A DNA stretch of 50,994 nt from Alcaligenaceae bacterium (lineage in GTDB: Bacteria > Pseudomonadota > Gammaproteobacteria > Burkholderiales > Burkholderiaceae_B). Of the stretch, positions 9,296 to 19,943 are shown one piece after another (position 1 is the first letter of the stretch; every line of letters begins with the position of its first letter). The position numbers were made by a program, and so were the translations under genes. Location: assembly GCA_029267315.1 (NCBI GenBank), contig JAJUJD010000004.1, forward strand, positions 1-50,994, given 5' to 3'. The notes beneath the pieces were generated by a model. That model saw nothing but the letters and a program-made list of their open reading frames with translations, was not told where the DNA came from and made no database searches.

Positions 9296-10623
9296 TCGCT
9301 GGCGCCTCAACGCTTCTTGTCATCCCTGTCATACCCAGGGTGGCTCATGCCGCCAGTATCGTGGCGGTCCGCACCTGGCCAGCGGACGAATACACGCGTG
9401 TCACCCTGGAAATGGACACTGAGCTGAAGGCCGAACACTTCATGCTCGATGGCCCCGACCGTCTCGTTGTTGACATTGACGGGCTGACACTGAACAGCAC
9501 TCTCAATGAGCTTGTGTCGAAGATTCGCCCCAACGACCCCTACATCGGGGGGGTACGCGTGGGGCAGAACCGCCCCGGCGTCATCCGTCTGGTACTCGAT
9601 CTCAAGCAACCGGTGGCCCCACAGATCTTCACCTTGAAACCGATTGGAGAATACAAGTACCGACTGGTACTCGATCTCTACCCCAAGGTTGCACAGGACC
9701 CGTTGCTCGCCATCCTGGAGAGCAAAGACCCCGACCCCCTTGCTGATGTGCTGGAACAGCTGGCGCAGCAGTCGAATGACGCGCCGGTACCTTCGGTGCA
9801 AGGGCAAACGCTGCCGCAAACAGCGAGAAAACCCGATCTGCCTTCGCCTCCTGCGGGCAGCGCTAAACCGCGCCCTTCACAACCCACCACACCGCCGCCA
9901 CAATCCCAGCCGCAGCGCCGCGGCCAAATCCTGGTGGCGCTGGACCCTGGGCATGGGGGTGAGGATCCGGGCGCCGTCGGACGTAACGGCACGCGCGAAA
10001 AAGACGTGGTGCTGTCGATTGCACGCCGACTCAAGCGCATCATTGACTCGACACCGGGCATGAAGTCGTACATGACCCGCGACGGTGATTACTTCGTACC
10101 CTTGCATGTGCGGGTCCAGAAGGCGCGACGGGTGAAAGCCGATCTCTTCATTTCCATCCACGCCGACGCCTGGATCAAACCGAGTGCGCGGGGCTCCTCC
10201 GTCTATGCACTGTCTCAGAATGGCGCCACCAGCACCATGGCACGCATGATGGCTCAGCGTGAGAACGATGCGGACCTTGTCGGAGGCGTTAACCTGGGCA
10301 CTCACAATGCCCAAGTGGCAAAAGTGCTGCTGGATCTCTCGACGGCGGCACAGATCAATGATTCCATTCGCGTCGGCAGCAAGGTGCTTGGTGAGATCGG
10401 CAAGATCAACCGCCTGCACAAGCGCCAGGTGGAACGCGCCGGGTTTGCGGTTCTGAAGGCCCCGGACATTCCCTCCATCCTGGTGGAAACTGCGTTCATC
10501 AGCAATCCCACCGAAGAAAACCTGCTGCGTAGCAGCAAGTACCAGGACCAGGTCGCCCGAGCCATGTTTGCAGGCATCCAGAGTTATTTCCGCGACAACC
10601 CGGCTCTGGCGCGGCGCAGCTGA
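9229..10623 (+). CDS. amiC: N-acetylmuramoyl-L-alanine amidase with AMIN domain, probable Tat export
   Basis: TRRRLIAGAS Tat-like motif, N-terminal AMIN-like region, VALDPGHGGEDPGAVGRNGTREKDVVLSIARRL, FISIHADA, VETAFISNPTEE. Confidence 0.92.
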   Translation: MADDSLSRQAGTPPADLTRRRLIAGASTLLVIPVIPRVAHAASIVAVRTWPADEYTRVTLEMDTELKAEHFMLDGPDRLVVDIDGLTLNSTLNELVSKIRPNDPYIGGVRVGQNRPGVIRLVLDLKQPVAPQIFTLKPIGEYKYRLVLDLYPKVAQDPLLAILESKDPDPLADVLEQLAQQSNDAPVPSVQGQTLPQTARKPDLPSPPAGSAKPRPSQPTTPPPQSQPQRRGQILVALDPGHGGEDPGAVGRNGTREKDVVLSIARRLKRIIDSTPGMKSYMTRDGDYFVPLHVRVQKARRVKADLFISIHADAWIKPSARGSSVYALSQNGATSTMARMMAQRENDADLVGGVNLGTHNAQVAKVLLDLSTAAQINDSIRVGSKVLGEIGKINRLHKRQVERAGFAVLKAPDIPSILVETAFISNPTEENLLRSSKYQDQVARAMFAGIQSYFRDNPALARRS

Positions 10624-10735
10624 GCCGCCTCTCCGTAGCGCTTGATCTCCATCCAACGCCTGGCCCACCTGTGTGGCGCCAGGCGGTTAGAATCTGTTGT
10701 CTGTCTCTTCGCAAATGCAGAATCACATCGGACGG

Positions 10736-12697
10736 ATGACTGAAAGACGCTCCATCGCCCCCCTACCGGACCTGCTCGTCAGCCAAATTGCGGCTGGCGA
10801 GGTCATTGACCGGCCCGCCTCAGTTCTTAAGGAACTGGTCGAAAATGCCCTGGACGCCGAGGCGCGCGCCATTGAGGTGCGCCTGGATGGAGGTGGCATA
10901 CGGCGAATCGCCGTCTTAGACGACGGTAGTGGCATTCCTCCCGAGGAATTGCCTTTGGCCCTGCGTCGCCACGCCACCAGCAAGATTGCGTCTTTGGATG
11001 AGCTGGAGCATGTGGCCTCCATGGGCTTCCGAGGGGAAGCGCTGGCCTCGATCGCCTCCGTAGCTCGCCTCACGATCACTTCCCGACAGCATGACGCCGA
11101 CCACGCATGGCAGGTCGACGGGTCAAGCGCGCAGGTAGACGCAGCTGCCGGCCCGGCCGGCACGACGGTCGATGTTCGCCAGCTGTTCGATGCAGTACCC
11201 GCCCGCCGCAAGTTTTTGCGTTCAGAGACAACCGAATACGGCCATTGCCTTGACGCGCTCGAGCGCATCGCGCTTGCTCACCCTCACGTCGCCTTCCGCC
11301 TTTTTCACAATGACAAGCCGCAACGGCATTGGCGTGCCGGGGATATGGCGCAGCGCTTGCGCGATATTCTCGGTGTCGAATTTATGGATCAGGGCATCCT
11401 GGTGGAACGTGATCACGGACTGATCTCCCTGCGCGGCCTCATCACACGTCCAACGATGGCCAGGGCGCGAACAGACCGCCAATACCTGTACGTTAATGGG
11501 CGATTTGTCCGCGACCGGGCCGTTTCGCATGCTGTGCGACAGGCTTATGCCGATGTGCTGCATGGTGATCGGCATCCAGCCTACGTGCTTTTTCTTGACG
11601 TGGACCCAGGTGTGGTGGATGTCAACGTGCACCCCGCCAAACATGAGGTGCGCTTCCGGGATAGTGGCGCCATTTATCGCTTCGTCTCGCAGACACTCAA
11701 TGAGGCCCTGGCCAGCACCCCAGGCGCCCATGACGCCCCGGCGACAGCGAAGGCACCTGGCGGGCCGGCCAGCCCAACAGGTGCTACGGAACCGGCGACA
11801 CAAGGCCTCACCACTCCAGCGCTTCACCATGGCACTGCGGGCTCTGCCGGGTATGTCTCTCAACCGTCCAGCCCATACCCGGAGCGTTCCACCGGCTATC
11901 GTCCTACCCAGCGCGCCTTCACTCTTGAAGAACGCGGCGGCCCTTCCGACGCCTGGCAGAGCCTGTATCGCCCCTTGAACGGCGCTTCGGCTGACACCGT
12001 TGCACTGCAGTTCCTCGCTCCTGATGCCGGTGCCGGTGCCGGTGCCGGTGCCGGTGCCGCTACGCAGCTTGTTCGAAGTGCGGCCTCATCACCAGTGCAC
12101 GAGAATGCCGAAGAACAACCACTGGGTCAGGCCCTAGGCCAATTACATGGCGTTTACATCGTTGCCCAGAATCGCAAAGGCTTGGTTCTGGTGGACATGC
12201 ATGCCGCGCATGAGCGCGTGGTGTACGAAAAGCTGAAACAGGCTCTCGACACGCGCTCACTCCCGCGTCAGGATCTCCTCGTACCCGTCGTGTTCGGCGC
12301 CAACCCCAGCGATTTAGGGTTGATAGAGGAATATAGAGAAACGCTCGACGAGCTCGGCCTGGCCATGACACCAGCTGGGCCGGCGGCGATCGCGGTCAGA
12401 ACCGTCCCTGCTCTGCTGGCCCGCGGCGACATTGAATCACTCGCCCGCGGGGTACTGCGCGATTTGGCCAATGTGGGGCATTCCAATCTGCTTACCGAAC
12501 AACGCAATGAGCTGCTTTCCACCATGGCTTGCCATGGGTCAGTGAGGGCAAATCGCAAGCTGAGCCTTGACGAAATGAATGCCCTGTTGCGGCAAATGGA
12601 ACAGACGGAACGCGCCGATCAGTGCAACCATGGGCGGCCTACCTGGCTCCAATGGCCCTTAGCGGAACTGGATCGCATGTTCATGCGCGGTCAATGA
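10736..12697 (+). CDS. mutL: DNA mismatch repair protein MutL
   Basis: [55 protein letters not shown] opens at 10697. Confidence 0.97.
   Translation: MTERRSIAPLPDLLVSQIAAGEVIDRPASVLKELVENALDAEARAIEVRLDGGGIRRIAVLDDGSGIPPEELPLALRRHATSKIASLDELEHVASMGFRGEALASIASVARLTITSRQHDADHAWQVDGSSAQVDAAAGPAGTTVDVRQLFDAVPARRKFLRSETTEYGHCLDALERIALAHPHVAFRLFHNDKPQRHWRAGDMAQRLRDILGVEFMDQGILVERDHGLISLRGLITRPTMARARTDRQYLYVNGRFVRDRAVSHAVRQAYADVLHGDRHPAYVLFLDVDPGVVDVNVHPAKHEVRFRDSGAIYRFVSQTLNEALASTPGAHDAPATAKAPGGPASPTGATEPATQGLTTPALHHGTAGSAGYVSQPSSPYPERSTGYRPTQRAFTLEERGGPSDAWQSLYRPLNGASADTVALQFLAPDAGAGAGAGAGAATQLVRSAASSPVHENAEEQPLGQALGQLHGVYIVAQNRKGLVLVDMHAAHERVVYEKLKQALDTRSLPRQDLLVPVVFGANPSDLGLIEEYRETLDELGLAMTPAGPAAIAVRTVPALLARGDIESLARGVLRDLANVGHSNLLTEQRNELLSTMACHGSVRANRKLSLDEMNALLRQMEQTERADQCNHGRPTWLQWPLAELDRMFMRGQ
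12025..12058 (+). repeat. Hexanucleotide tandem repeat (gccggt)x5 plus partial unit, inside mutL
   Basis: GAT-(GCCGGT)5-GCC-GCT read in frame as [13 protein letters not shown] in the inter-domain linker. Confidence 0.98.
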
Positions 12698-13641
12698 AGC
12701 TCATGAAATCGCCCGTTCTCTGCCTTGCCGGTCCGACTGCCTCCGGTAAAAGCGCCGCCAGCCTTGCGCTCGCTGAACGCTGGCCTGTGGAAATCATCGT
12801 CATGGATTCCGCCACGATCTATCGTGGCATGGATATCGGCACCGCCAAACCCTCTGCGGACGAGCTGTCTCAGGTACCGCACCATCTCATCGACATCCGC
12901 GACCCTGCCGAAAGTTACTCAGCGGCAGAATTCCGTAGCGATGCGCTGGCACTCATTGGGCAGATACGGGCTCGTGGCCGTCTGCCCCTGCTGTGCGGCG
13001 GGACGATGATGTACTACAAGGTGCTGCGGGAAGGAATCAGCATGCTGCCGAGCGCGGACCCCGCAATTCGTGCGGCGATCGATGAAGAAGCGCGCCACCG
13101 CGGATGGCCCGCCTTGCATGCGGAACTGGCCAGTGTCGATCCAGCGACTGCCGCCCGTCTCGCCCCAAACGATAGTCAGCGCCTGCAACGTGCGATAGAG
13201 ATATTTCGCAGCAGCGGCAAACCGATGTCTGAGTGGTTGGCCCGCAGCCAGCCTGAAAGCGAATTGCCCTACTCGTTCATCACCATCAGCCTGGAACCCA
13301 GCGATCGGCTTCAATTGCATGCTCGCATCGCCACACGGTATCAGGCCATGCTGGAAAAGGGCTTGTTGGACGAAGTAAAACGCTTGCACAACCGAAGCGA
13401 TCTTCATACCGGATTGCCTTCAGTGCGATGTGTAGGCTATCGCCAGCTATGGGACTATCTGGACGGCAAAGTCAGCCTGGAGATTGCCGTGGAACAGGCC
13501 ATTGCAGCCACTCGTCAGCTTGCAAAGCGTCAGCTCACCTGGCTGCGTTCTGATCCGCAACGCCAGGTGGTGGACTGTCTGTCAGGCCAGGCGACTGCCA
13601 AAGTCATTGACCTGGCGCGAGCAGCGTGGCCTGCTGTGTAA
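12694..13641 (+). CDS. miaA: tRNA dimethylallyltransferase
   Basis: [54 protein letters not shown] overlap with the mutL stop. Confidence 0.96.
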   Translation: MKLMKSPVLCLAGPTASGKSAASLALAERWPVEIIVMDSATIYRGMDIGTAKPSADELSQVPHHLIDIRDPAESYSAAEFRSDALALIGQIRARGRLPLLCGGTMMYYKVLREGISMLPSADPAIRAAIDEEARHRGWPALHAELASVDPATAARLAPNDSQRLQRAIEIFRSSGKPMSEWLARSQPESELPYSFITISLEPSDRLQLHARIATRYQAMLEKGLLDEVKRLHNRSDLHTGLPSVRCVGYRQLWDYLDGKVSLEIAVEQAIAATRQLAKRQLTWLRSDPQRQVVDCLSGQATAKVIDLARAAWPAV

Positions 13642-13645
13642 GACT

Positions 13646-14698
13646 TCAGGCGACGATGACCTGGGCTGCGTCGCTTCCCGGGCGCTCGACGATCTCGCCC
13701 AGCTGATACACCGTTTCACCATTCTGGCGGAAGGTGGCAGTGATGGTATCTGCGTGTCCGGCCGGCACGATCACGACCATACCGATACCGCAATTGAAGA
13801 CTCGCAGCATTTCTTCGTCGGCCACGTTGCCGTTCTGTTGAAGCCATTGGAACAGGGGTGGCAGAGTCCATGCATCGCGATGCAGCCGCGCAGACAGGTT
13901 GCCCTGTAGCACGCGCGGGATATTGTCCAAGAGACCACCGCCCGTTATATGGGCCAGACCCTTGATATCGCGCCCATGCACGGCCAGAGCGTCCAGCACC
14001 GACTTCACGTAGATGCGAGTGGGCGCCATGACGACATCTTCCAGTGAGCGGCCGTCGAGTTCCTGGCTGGGACGCGCATTGGCGTGGCGCAAAATCTTGC
14101 GCAACAGGGAAAAACCATTGGAGTGAGCCCCGCTGGAGGCCAAGCCCAAGATGACATCCCCTGGTTGGATCTGCTTACCGTCGATGATGGCGGATTTCTC
14201 TACAGCGCCGACTGCAAAACCAGCCAAGTCATATTCACCTTCGGGGTACATGCCCGGCATCTCGGCAGTTTCACCACCGATCAGCGCGCAGCCCGCCTGC
14301 TCGCAACCTTGCGCAATGCCCTGCACCACGCTGGCAGCAGTATCCACTGACAGCTTTCCGCAGGCAAAATAGTCCAGGAAGAACAAAGGTTCGGCACCTT
14401 GCACGAGAATGTCATTGACACTCATGGCGACCAGATCCACCCCGACGGTGTCGTGGCGGTTCCATTCGAAGGCCAGGCGCAGCTTGGTTCCCACGCCGTC
14501 TGTACCTGACACCAGAACGGGCTCCTTCATATGAGGAGGCACTTCAAAAAGAGCGCCGAAGCCGCCGATGCCGGCCATGACTCCCGCCCGCATGGTTCGC
14601 GCGGCCATGGGCTTAATGCGATCCACCAGCGCTTCGCCGGCATCGATGTCGACGCCTGCGTCGCGATAGGTGAGGGAGGCAGAATTTTTGTCAGTCAT
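13646..14698 (-). CDS. purM: Phosphoribosylformylglycinamidine cyclo-ligase
   Basis: [60 protein letters not shown]. Confidence 0.97.
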   Translation of the reverse strand: MTDKNSASLTYRDAGVDIDAGEALVDRIKPMAARTMRAGVMAGIGGFGALFEVPPHMKEPVLVSGTDGVGTKLRLAFEWNRHDTVGVDLVAMSVNDILVQGAEPLFFLDYFACGKLSVDTAASVVQGIAQGCEQAGCALIGGETAEMPGMYPEGEYDLAGFAVGAVEKSAIIDGKQIQPGDVILGLASSGAHSNGFSLLRKILRHANARPSQELDGRSLEDVVMAPTRIYVKSVLDALAVHGRDIKGLAHITGGGLLDNIPRVLQGNLSARLHRDAWTLPPLFQWLQQNGNVADEEMLRVFNCGIGMVVIVPAGHADTITATFRQNGETVYQLGEIVERPGSDAAQVIVA

Positions 14699-14792
14699 GA
14701 GAAAAGTCGTGGGATGTGCAAGAATTGCGGGTTGAACTGTATATCAGGCCGGATTTTACGATGAACTGGAGAATGTGGCCTGCGATCGAGAC

Positions 14793-15479
14793 ATGGCACA
14801 GCAATTGATACTGGATCTGCACCCTGCGCCACCCCCGTCACTCGACAATTTCGTGGTGGGTCGCAATGCTGCCGCGCTTGAAGCGCTACGGCAATGCGAG
14901 CGTGGCCGTGCAATATACCTGTGGGGCCCGCATGGTGTGGGGCGCAGCCATCTGCTGCATGCCGTGTGCACAAGCCATGAAGGCTATTTTCACGCTGCGG
15001 AGTCAGACCCCGGCTCGCTGCAGCGGATTGCCACCGCCGACACCTTCAGCATACCTCTGGTGGCGGTGGACGACGTACAACTCCTTGATGCTGCCGGACA
15101 GGCCGCTCTCTTCACAATTTACAATCGCTGGCGCGAAAGTGCAGCAACTCGTCACGCCTTTGCGCTGGTGTTGGCCGGTGATCGCTCTCCGCTGGCAATG
15201 GAAGTGCGCGAAGACCTGCGGACCCGGCTGGGGTGGGACCTCGTTTTCCGCTTGGAACAGCTCACCGATGCGGAACGGGCTCAAGCTCTGTGCAGCCGTG
15301 CGGCTCAAAGAGGGCTGGATCTTTCCCCCGATGTCGTAGCCTGGTTGCTTACTCACCACGACCGCGATATGAGCCGTCTGACCGCCTTGGTCGACGCGCT
15401 TGATCGATATTCCCTTGCGCGACACCGCGCGATCACGCTGCCATTGCTCAAAGACCTGCTCGCCAGCTCGGAGCCCTGA
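14793..15479 (+). CDS. hda: DnaA regulatory inactivator Hda
   Basis: MAQQLILDLHPAPPPSLDNFVVGRN (QL-rich clamp-binding N-terminus), LWGPHGVGRSHLLHAVC, VDDVQLLDAAGQAALFTIYN. Confidence 0.92.
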   Translation: MAQQLILDLHPAPPPSLDNFVVGRNAAALEALRQCERGRAIYLWGPHGVGRSHLLHAVCTSHEGYFHAAESDPGSLQRIATADTFSIPLVAVDDVQLLDAAGQAALFTIYNRWRESAATRHAFALVLAGDRSPLAMEVREDLRTRLGWDLVFRLEQLTDAERAQALCSRAAQRGLDLSPDVVAWLLTHHDRDMSRLTALVDALDRYSLARHRAITLPLLKDLLASSEP

Positions 15480-15505
15480 CAGCCGTCACGTAGAATCTGG
15501 ATTCC

Positions 15506-16207
15506 ATGACCCACCCTACCCGACTCGCTCTGTTTGACCTCGACCATACTTTGCTGCCTCTGGACAGCGATTACCAATGGGCTGACTTCCTTGCCCGCAC
15601 AGGCCGCGCCGGCGACCCGGCTGAAGCGCAGGCGCGGAATGAGGAGCTCATGGAGCGCTACAACGCCGGTCAGCTCACGGCGGAACAATCTGCCGAATTC
15701 ATGCTGGGTCTACTCACCCGCGCCAGCTTGCCGGAGCTCGCGCGCTGGCACGAAGAATTCATGGCCGAAATCATTCGACCCGCCATCCGTGACAATGCGA
15801 TTGAGCTGGTGCAGGAACACCTCACCCGTGGTGACCTCTGTGCCATCGTGACGGCCACCAATGACTTCGTGACGGCGCCCATTGCGCGCGCATTCGGTAT
15901 TCCCGACCTAATTGCCACGATCGCAGAATTGGAGAACGGCCGTTACACCGGTCGCATCCAGGGTGTACCCAGTTTCCAGGCGGGGAAGATTGTCCGCGTG
16001 GACGATTGGCTCAAATCCCTTGATCTCAGCCGTGACGCTTTCGACGAAGTCTATTTTTACAGCGACTCGCCCAACGACCTGCCATTGCTCGAAGTCGTCA
16101 GCCACCCCATTGCAACTAATCCCAGCCCTCGCCTGCGGGAAATTGCTGAGGAAAAAGGCTGGAAAATCCTTGATTTGTTCCAGGAACTGCAGGACGCGAA
16201 GTCCTGA
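15506..16207 (+). CDS. HAD-superfamily (IB, SerB-like) hydrolase
   Basis: LALFDLDHTLLPLDSD, AIVTATNDFVTAPIARAFGI, FYSDSPNDLPLLEVVSHPIATNPSPRLREIA. Confidence 0.9.
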   Translation: MTHPTRLALFDLDHTLLPLDSDYQWADFLARTGRAGDPAEAQARNEELMERYNAGQLTAEQSAEFMLGLLTRASLPELARWHEEFMAEIIRPAIRDNAIELVQEHLTRGDLCAIVTATNDFVTAPIARAFGIPDLIATIAELENGRYTGRIQGVPSFQAGKIVRVDDWLKSLDLSRDAFDEVYFYSDSPNDLPLLEVVSHPIATNPSPRLREIAEEKGWKILDLFQELQDAKS

Positions 16208-16233
16208 GAGTGCAACACGCCTAAAATACGCAC

Positions 16234-17616
16234 ATGTTGCCCGAAACCATAAAAAAATTCGTCGCGCGCCTATTTTCCGGTGCGCGCACCGGCCCCCAGA
16301 GGTTGTCGATAGAAAAGCATGGCATCGATAGACGCCAGGTCTCCCGGCACGCCATCAAAGTATGTGAAGTCCTGCGACAGCACGGGTATGAAGCCTATGT
16401 CGTGGGCGGCGCCGTGCGCGATCTCATCGTTGGCTTGCAACCCAAGGATTTTGACGTCGCGACCAACGCCACGCCGGAACAGGTGAAACCCCTATTCCGG
16501 CGAGCTCGCATTATCGGGCGGCGCTTCAGGCTGGTGCACGTCGTGTTCGGCCCGGAGATCATCGAAACCTCCACCTTCCGCGCGCCCTCTTCCAACGGCT
16601 CGGAACATACTGACGAACATGGCCGCATTCTGCGCGACAACGAATTCGGCACTCATGAAGAAGACGCCGCAAGGCGCGATTTCACGCTCAATGCGCTTTA
16701 CTACGACCCGCTGAGCGAAGAAGTCATCGACTTTCACAATGGGGTGGCCGACCTCAAGAAGCGGGTCGTGCGCATGATAGGTGACCCGGAACGGCGGTAT
16801 CGCGAAGACCCGGTCCGCATGTTGCGGGCTGTACGGTTCGCATCCAAATTGTCGGCCGACATTGAACCGTCCACGCTGGAACCCATACGCCGCTTGGCTC
16901 CATTGATCGAGCATGTGCCGGCTTCGCGCCTGTTCGATGAAACTCTCAAACTGCTGACCTGTGGCCATGCTATGGACTGCCTGCGCAAATTGCGCGAAGT
17001 TGGCTTGCATCAGGATCTCATGCCCCTGCTGGATGTGGTCTTCAATGTGCCGGAGGGCGAGCATTTTGTTGACTTGGCTTTGGCGCGTACCGACATTCGG
17101 GTCAGGGCCGGCAAGCCCATCAGTCCCAGTTTCCTGTTCGCCGCCATGCTTTGGAAGCTGGTTTACCAGCGTTGGCAAGCCTTGGCGGCTCAAGGCGGGC
17201 ACCCCACTCAGTCATTGCTCGATGCCGCCGACTCCGTCCTGGATGAGCAGTCCCGGAAAATGGCCATACAGCGCAGATTCATCGCAGACATTCGCGAAAT
17301 CTGGTTCATGCAGGCTCGCTTTGAACGCGTGAACCCACGTGCTGTGTGGCGTATGTTGGAACAGCCGCGCTTTCGTGCCGCTGTGGACTTCCTGCAGTTG
17401 CGCGCGGAAGCCCGGGAAGTCGACAGCGTTATGGCACAGTGGTGGATGGACCTGGCCAATGCGTCGCCCGAAGACCGCATCCCCATGGTTGAAGCTTACC
17501 AAGCAGCTCAGCGCGGGGAGCGTGCTGCCGGTGCAGTAAAAAAACGGCGTCGACGTCGCCCCCGTCGTAAACCGGGCAGCGCCGGCGAAAGCACCCCGAA
17601 TGCGACAAGCGAATAA
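16234..17616 (+). CDS. pcnB: Poly(A) polymerase I
   Basis: AYVVGGAVRDLIVGLQPKDFDVATNATPEQVK, RRDFTLNALYYD, basic C-terminal tail KKRRRRRPRRK. Confidence 0.95.
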   Translation: MLPETIKKFVARLFSGARTGPQRLSIEKHGIDRRQVSRHAIKVCEVLRQHGYEAYVVGGAVRDLIVGLQPKDFDVATNATPEQVKPLFRRARIIGRRFRLVHVVFGPEIIETSTFRAPSSNGSEHTDEHGRILRDNEFGTHEEDAARRDFTLNALYYDPLSEEVIDFHNGVADLKKRVVRMIGDPERRYREDPVRMLRAVRFASKLSADIEPSTLEPIRRLAPLIEHVPASRLFDETLKLLTCGHAMDCLRKLREVGLHQDLMPLLDVVFNVPEGEHFVDLALARTDIRVRAGKPISPSFLFAAMLWKLVYQRWQALAAQGGHPTQSLLDAADSVLDEQSRKMAIQRRFIADIREIWFMQARFERVNPRAVWRMLEQPRFRAAVDFLQLRAEAREVDSVMAQWWMDLANASPEDRIPMVEAYQAAQRGERAAGAVKKRRRRRPRRKPGSAGESTPNATSE

Positions 17617-18152
17617 TGTCTGCCATGAACCTTCCTCCTTCGGCCAGTAACGGCGCATCGGTCAGCGACAATGCGCGGACACCGGTGATCGCCTATGTGG
17701 GGATGGGCGCCAACCTGGGTGAAGCGCAGGCCACCTTGCTCGCCGCCGCCAAAGAGATCGGCTCATCGCCGGGCGTGCATCAGACATGGATGTCGCCGAT
17801 GTATCGGAGTGCGCCGGTCGATGCCGGCGGCCCGGATTTCACCAACGCAGTCTTGAAGGTGGAAACCAGTCTGACCCCCGAAGCGCTGCTGTCGCGGCTA
17901 CAGGAAATAGAGCTGGCACATGGGCGGGAACGCCCCTATCGCAACGCACCGCGCAGCCTGGACCTGGACCTGCTACTACACGGCTCGGAACAGCGACAGA
18001 CCGAGTTTCTCACCCTGCCGCATCCTCGCATGCACGAGCGTGCGTTTGTACTGATGCCCTTGCGCGACCTTGCTCCGGGCATGGTGCTGTCGCAGGGCAT
18101 CATAGAGGAGCTGCTGGCCGCCTGCAGCGACCAGCTTCTCAGCAGGCTTTAA
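17616..18152 (+). CDS. folK: 2-amino-4-hydroxy-6-hydroxymethyldihydropteridine diphosphokinase
   Basis: VGMGANLGEAQATL, HGRERPYRNAPRSLDLDLLLHG, LPHPRMHERAFVLMPL. Confidence 0.95.
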   Translation: MSAMNLPPSASNGASVSDNARTPVIAYVGMGANLGEAQATLLAAAKEIGSSPGVHQTWMSPMYRSAPVDAGGPDFTNAVLKVETSLTPEALLSRLQEIELAHGRERPYRNAPRSLDLDLLLHGSEQRQTEFLTLPHPRMHERAFVLMPLRDLAPGMVLSQGIIEELLAACSDQLLSRL

Positions 18153-18967
18153 CCCACTATCGCCAGGATGCGTCGTGCCCGCTCGATAACGGGCGCGTCA
18201 ACCATCTTGCCATCCAGCTGGAAGGCGGCCGAACCGGTGCGCTCGTGTTCCTCGACGACCCGCTTTGCCCATTCCTGCTCTTGGGCGGACGGCGCATAAG
18301 CAGCGTGAACCACACTGACTTGAGCCGGGTGAATACACAGCACACCCGCAAACCCCATATCGCGAACCTGCACGGCAATCGCGGCCAGTGTGTCAGCATC
18401 CCGGAAATCCGGATGGACGCCATCCAGTGGAGGCTGAATGCCAGCAGCCGCGCTGCCCAGCAACAGACGACAGCGGATGTGGTCCAACAGGAGCCGTGCA
18501 CCCGCGGTATCCGGGCGCGTTCCGGTGTCCAGCATGAGATCGAGATAGCCAAACGCCAGTCGCTGAACCCCCTCTGCCTGCGCCAAGGCTTCAAGCGCAA
18601 GCACCCCCTTGGCGCTTTCCACGATTGGGATGACGGCCTTGCCGGTAACTTGACGTACCCGCGCGATTTGTTCGGGCGATTCTGCTTTGGGTAAGACTAT
18701 CGCCTCGATACCCGGTATGGACTCGCACAAGGCGAGATCGTCTTCAAACCAGGGTGTATCTGCGGCGTTGGTACGAACCAGGAAACGTGCTTGCGGTTGC
18801 TCGGCCGCAAACCGGGACAGATGTTCCCGCGCTTGGGCCTTGGCATCTTGTGGTACCGCATCTTCGAGGTCGATGATGACGGCATCGGCTTCCGTAGCCA
18901 GCGCCTTGGCAAAACGTTCCGGACGATTTCCCGGAACGAACAACGCGCTACGCATAGTGGGCTGCAT
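18149..18967 (-). CDS. CitE-like / HpcH-HpaI aldolase family lyase (candidate citramalyl-CoA lyase)
   Basis: MRSALFVPGNRPERFAKALATEADAVIIDLEDAVP, VIPIVESAKGVL, LAFGYLDLMLDTG, LCIHPAQV. Confidence 0.85.
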   Translation of the reverse strand: MQPTMRSALFVPGNRPERFAKALATEADAVIIDLEDAVPQDAKAQAREHLSRFAAEQPQARFLVRTNAADTPWFEDDLALCESIPGIEAIVLPKAESPEQIARVRQVTGKAVIPIVESAKGVLALEALAQAEGVQRLAFGYLDLMLDTGTRPDTAGARLLLDHIRCRLLLGSAAAGIQPPLDGVHPDFRDADTLAAIAVQVRDMGFAGVLCIHPAQVSVVHAAYAPSAQEQEWAKRVVEEHERTGSAAFQLDGKMVDAPVIERARRILAIVG

Positions 18968-18975
18968 GAAAACTC

Positions 18976-19809
18976 CTACTTGAAAGTCAGTTCAGCCTGA
19001 TGGGCCAAGGTGCCGTCCTGTTGCGCCCAGAGCCGCGCGCTGCCATCTTCATTCAGCGTACCGGCCACCTCGAAGGGTTTCGGGGCAATCAGGGGACGCA
19101 GACCACGATAATTGAAGGTTTCCACCTCACGACCGGGGTTGGCGTCAATGCAGGCCTGCAACATATTGGTGGCGATCAAGGGGCCATGCACCACCAGGCC
19201 GGGATACCCTTCCTGCTTCGTGACGTAATCCAGATCGTAGTGAATCCGATGGCCATTGAAGGTGACGGCCGAATAGCGGAACAGCATGATGGTGCTGGGT
19301 TCCACTGTTGCCGACCATTGGCCCTGCGCTGCCGGGGTATTACCTTCCAGTTTGGGGGGCGTAGGGTCGCGGTAGACGATGTCCTGCTCTTCGGTGATGC
19401 ACAACCGCCCCTCCTGAAGATAGTCGTGTTGCACCGTGAAGAACACCAGCGTGCCGGTGCGCCCTGTCTTTTCCGAAATCTTGATGATGGTGGACTGCCG
19501 CTCGGCAGGTGTACCCACCAGCAGGGGTTCAATGAAACGCACACGTCCACCTGCCCACATACGGTTGCGCGTACCGACCGGTGGCAGCAAACTGCCCTTA
19601 GCCGGATGACCGTCACGACCCAATTCTTCATATGCCTGGCCCCGCACGAAGTGCGCCCAGATCCACAGGTGAGGAAGCGCTTCGCCGGCCATGGGGGCGG
19701 GCTGATTCAGTGCCAGTGCGATCTGACGCACATGACCCGGGTCAAGATTGTCGGGGTATGTCTCCTTGCGTCCGATCCATTCGGGATAAACCTGATTTGT
19801 CATGATTCT
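18976..19809 (-). CDS. MaoC/FAS1-type hot-dog dehydratase (itaconyl-/mesaconyl-CoA hydratase-like)
   Basis: FNGHRIHYDLDYVTKQEGYPGLVVHGPLIATNM hydratase motif; likely start MTNQVYPEWIG within ORF ending 19854. Confidence 0.8.
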   Translation of the reverse strand, partial: RIMTNQVYPEWIGRKETYPDNLDPGHVRQIALALNQPAPMAGEALPHLWIWAHFVRGQAYEELGRDGHPAKGSLLPPVGTRNRMWAGGRVRFIEPLLVGTPAERQSTIIKISEKTGRTGTLVFFTVQHDYLQEGRLCITEEQDIVYRDPTPPKLEGNTPAAQGQWSATVEPSTIMLFRYSAVTFNGHRIHYDLDYVTKQEGYPGLVVHGPLIATNMLQACIDANPGREVETFNYRGLRPLIAPKPFEVAGTLNEDGSARLWAQQDGTLAHQAELTFK

Positions 19810-19895
19810 TCCAGGGTTGAGCGGGCGAGCGCCGCCCGCGGGGAAAAGCCCCATCCTGCCAGCCGCCAGCCTGGTTTTGAATTCGTTTTTTTACA

Positions 19896-19926
19896 AGCCC
19901 TGCTTCAGTCGCGCTGAAGCAGGGCT
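19896..19926. other. Intercistronic hairpin between the fumarase and MaoC-like genes
   Basis: 13-bp perfect inverted repeat AGCCCTGCTTCAG-TCGCG-CTGAAGCAGGGCT; no U-tract on the transcribed (minus) strand. Confidence 0.75.
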
Positions 19927-19943
19927 GACTGGCGCAACCGGAA

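Noticed and set aside
9877-10668. 263-aa minus-strand ORF opposite amiC
   Set aside because: amiC is clear on the plus strand; shadow ORF.
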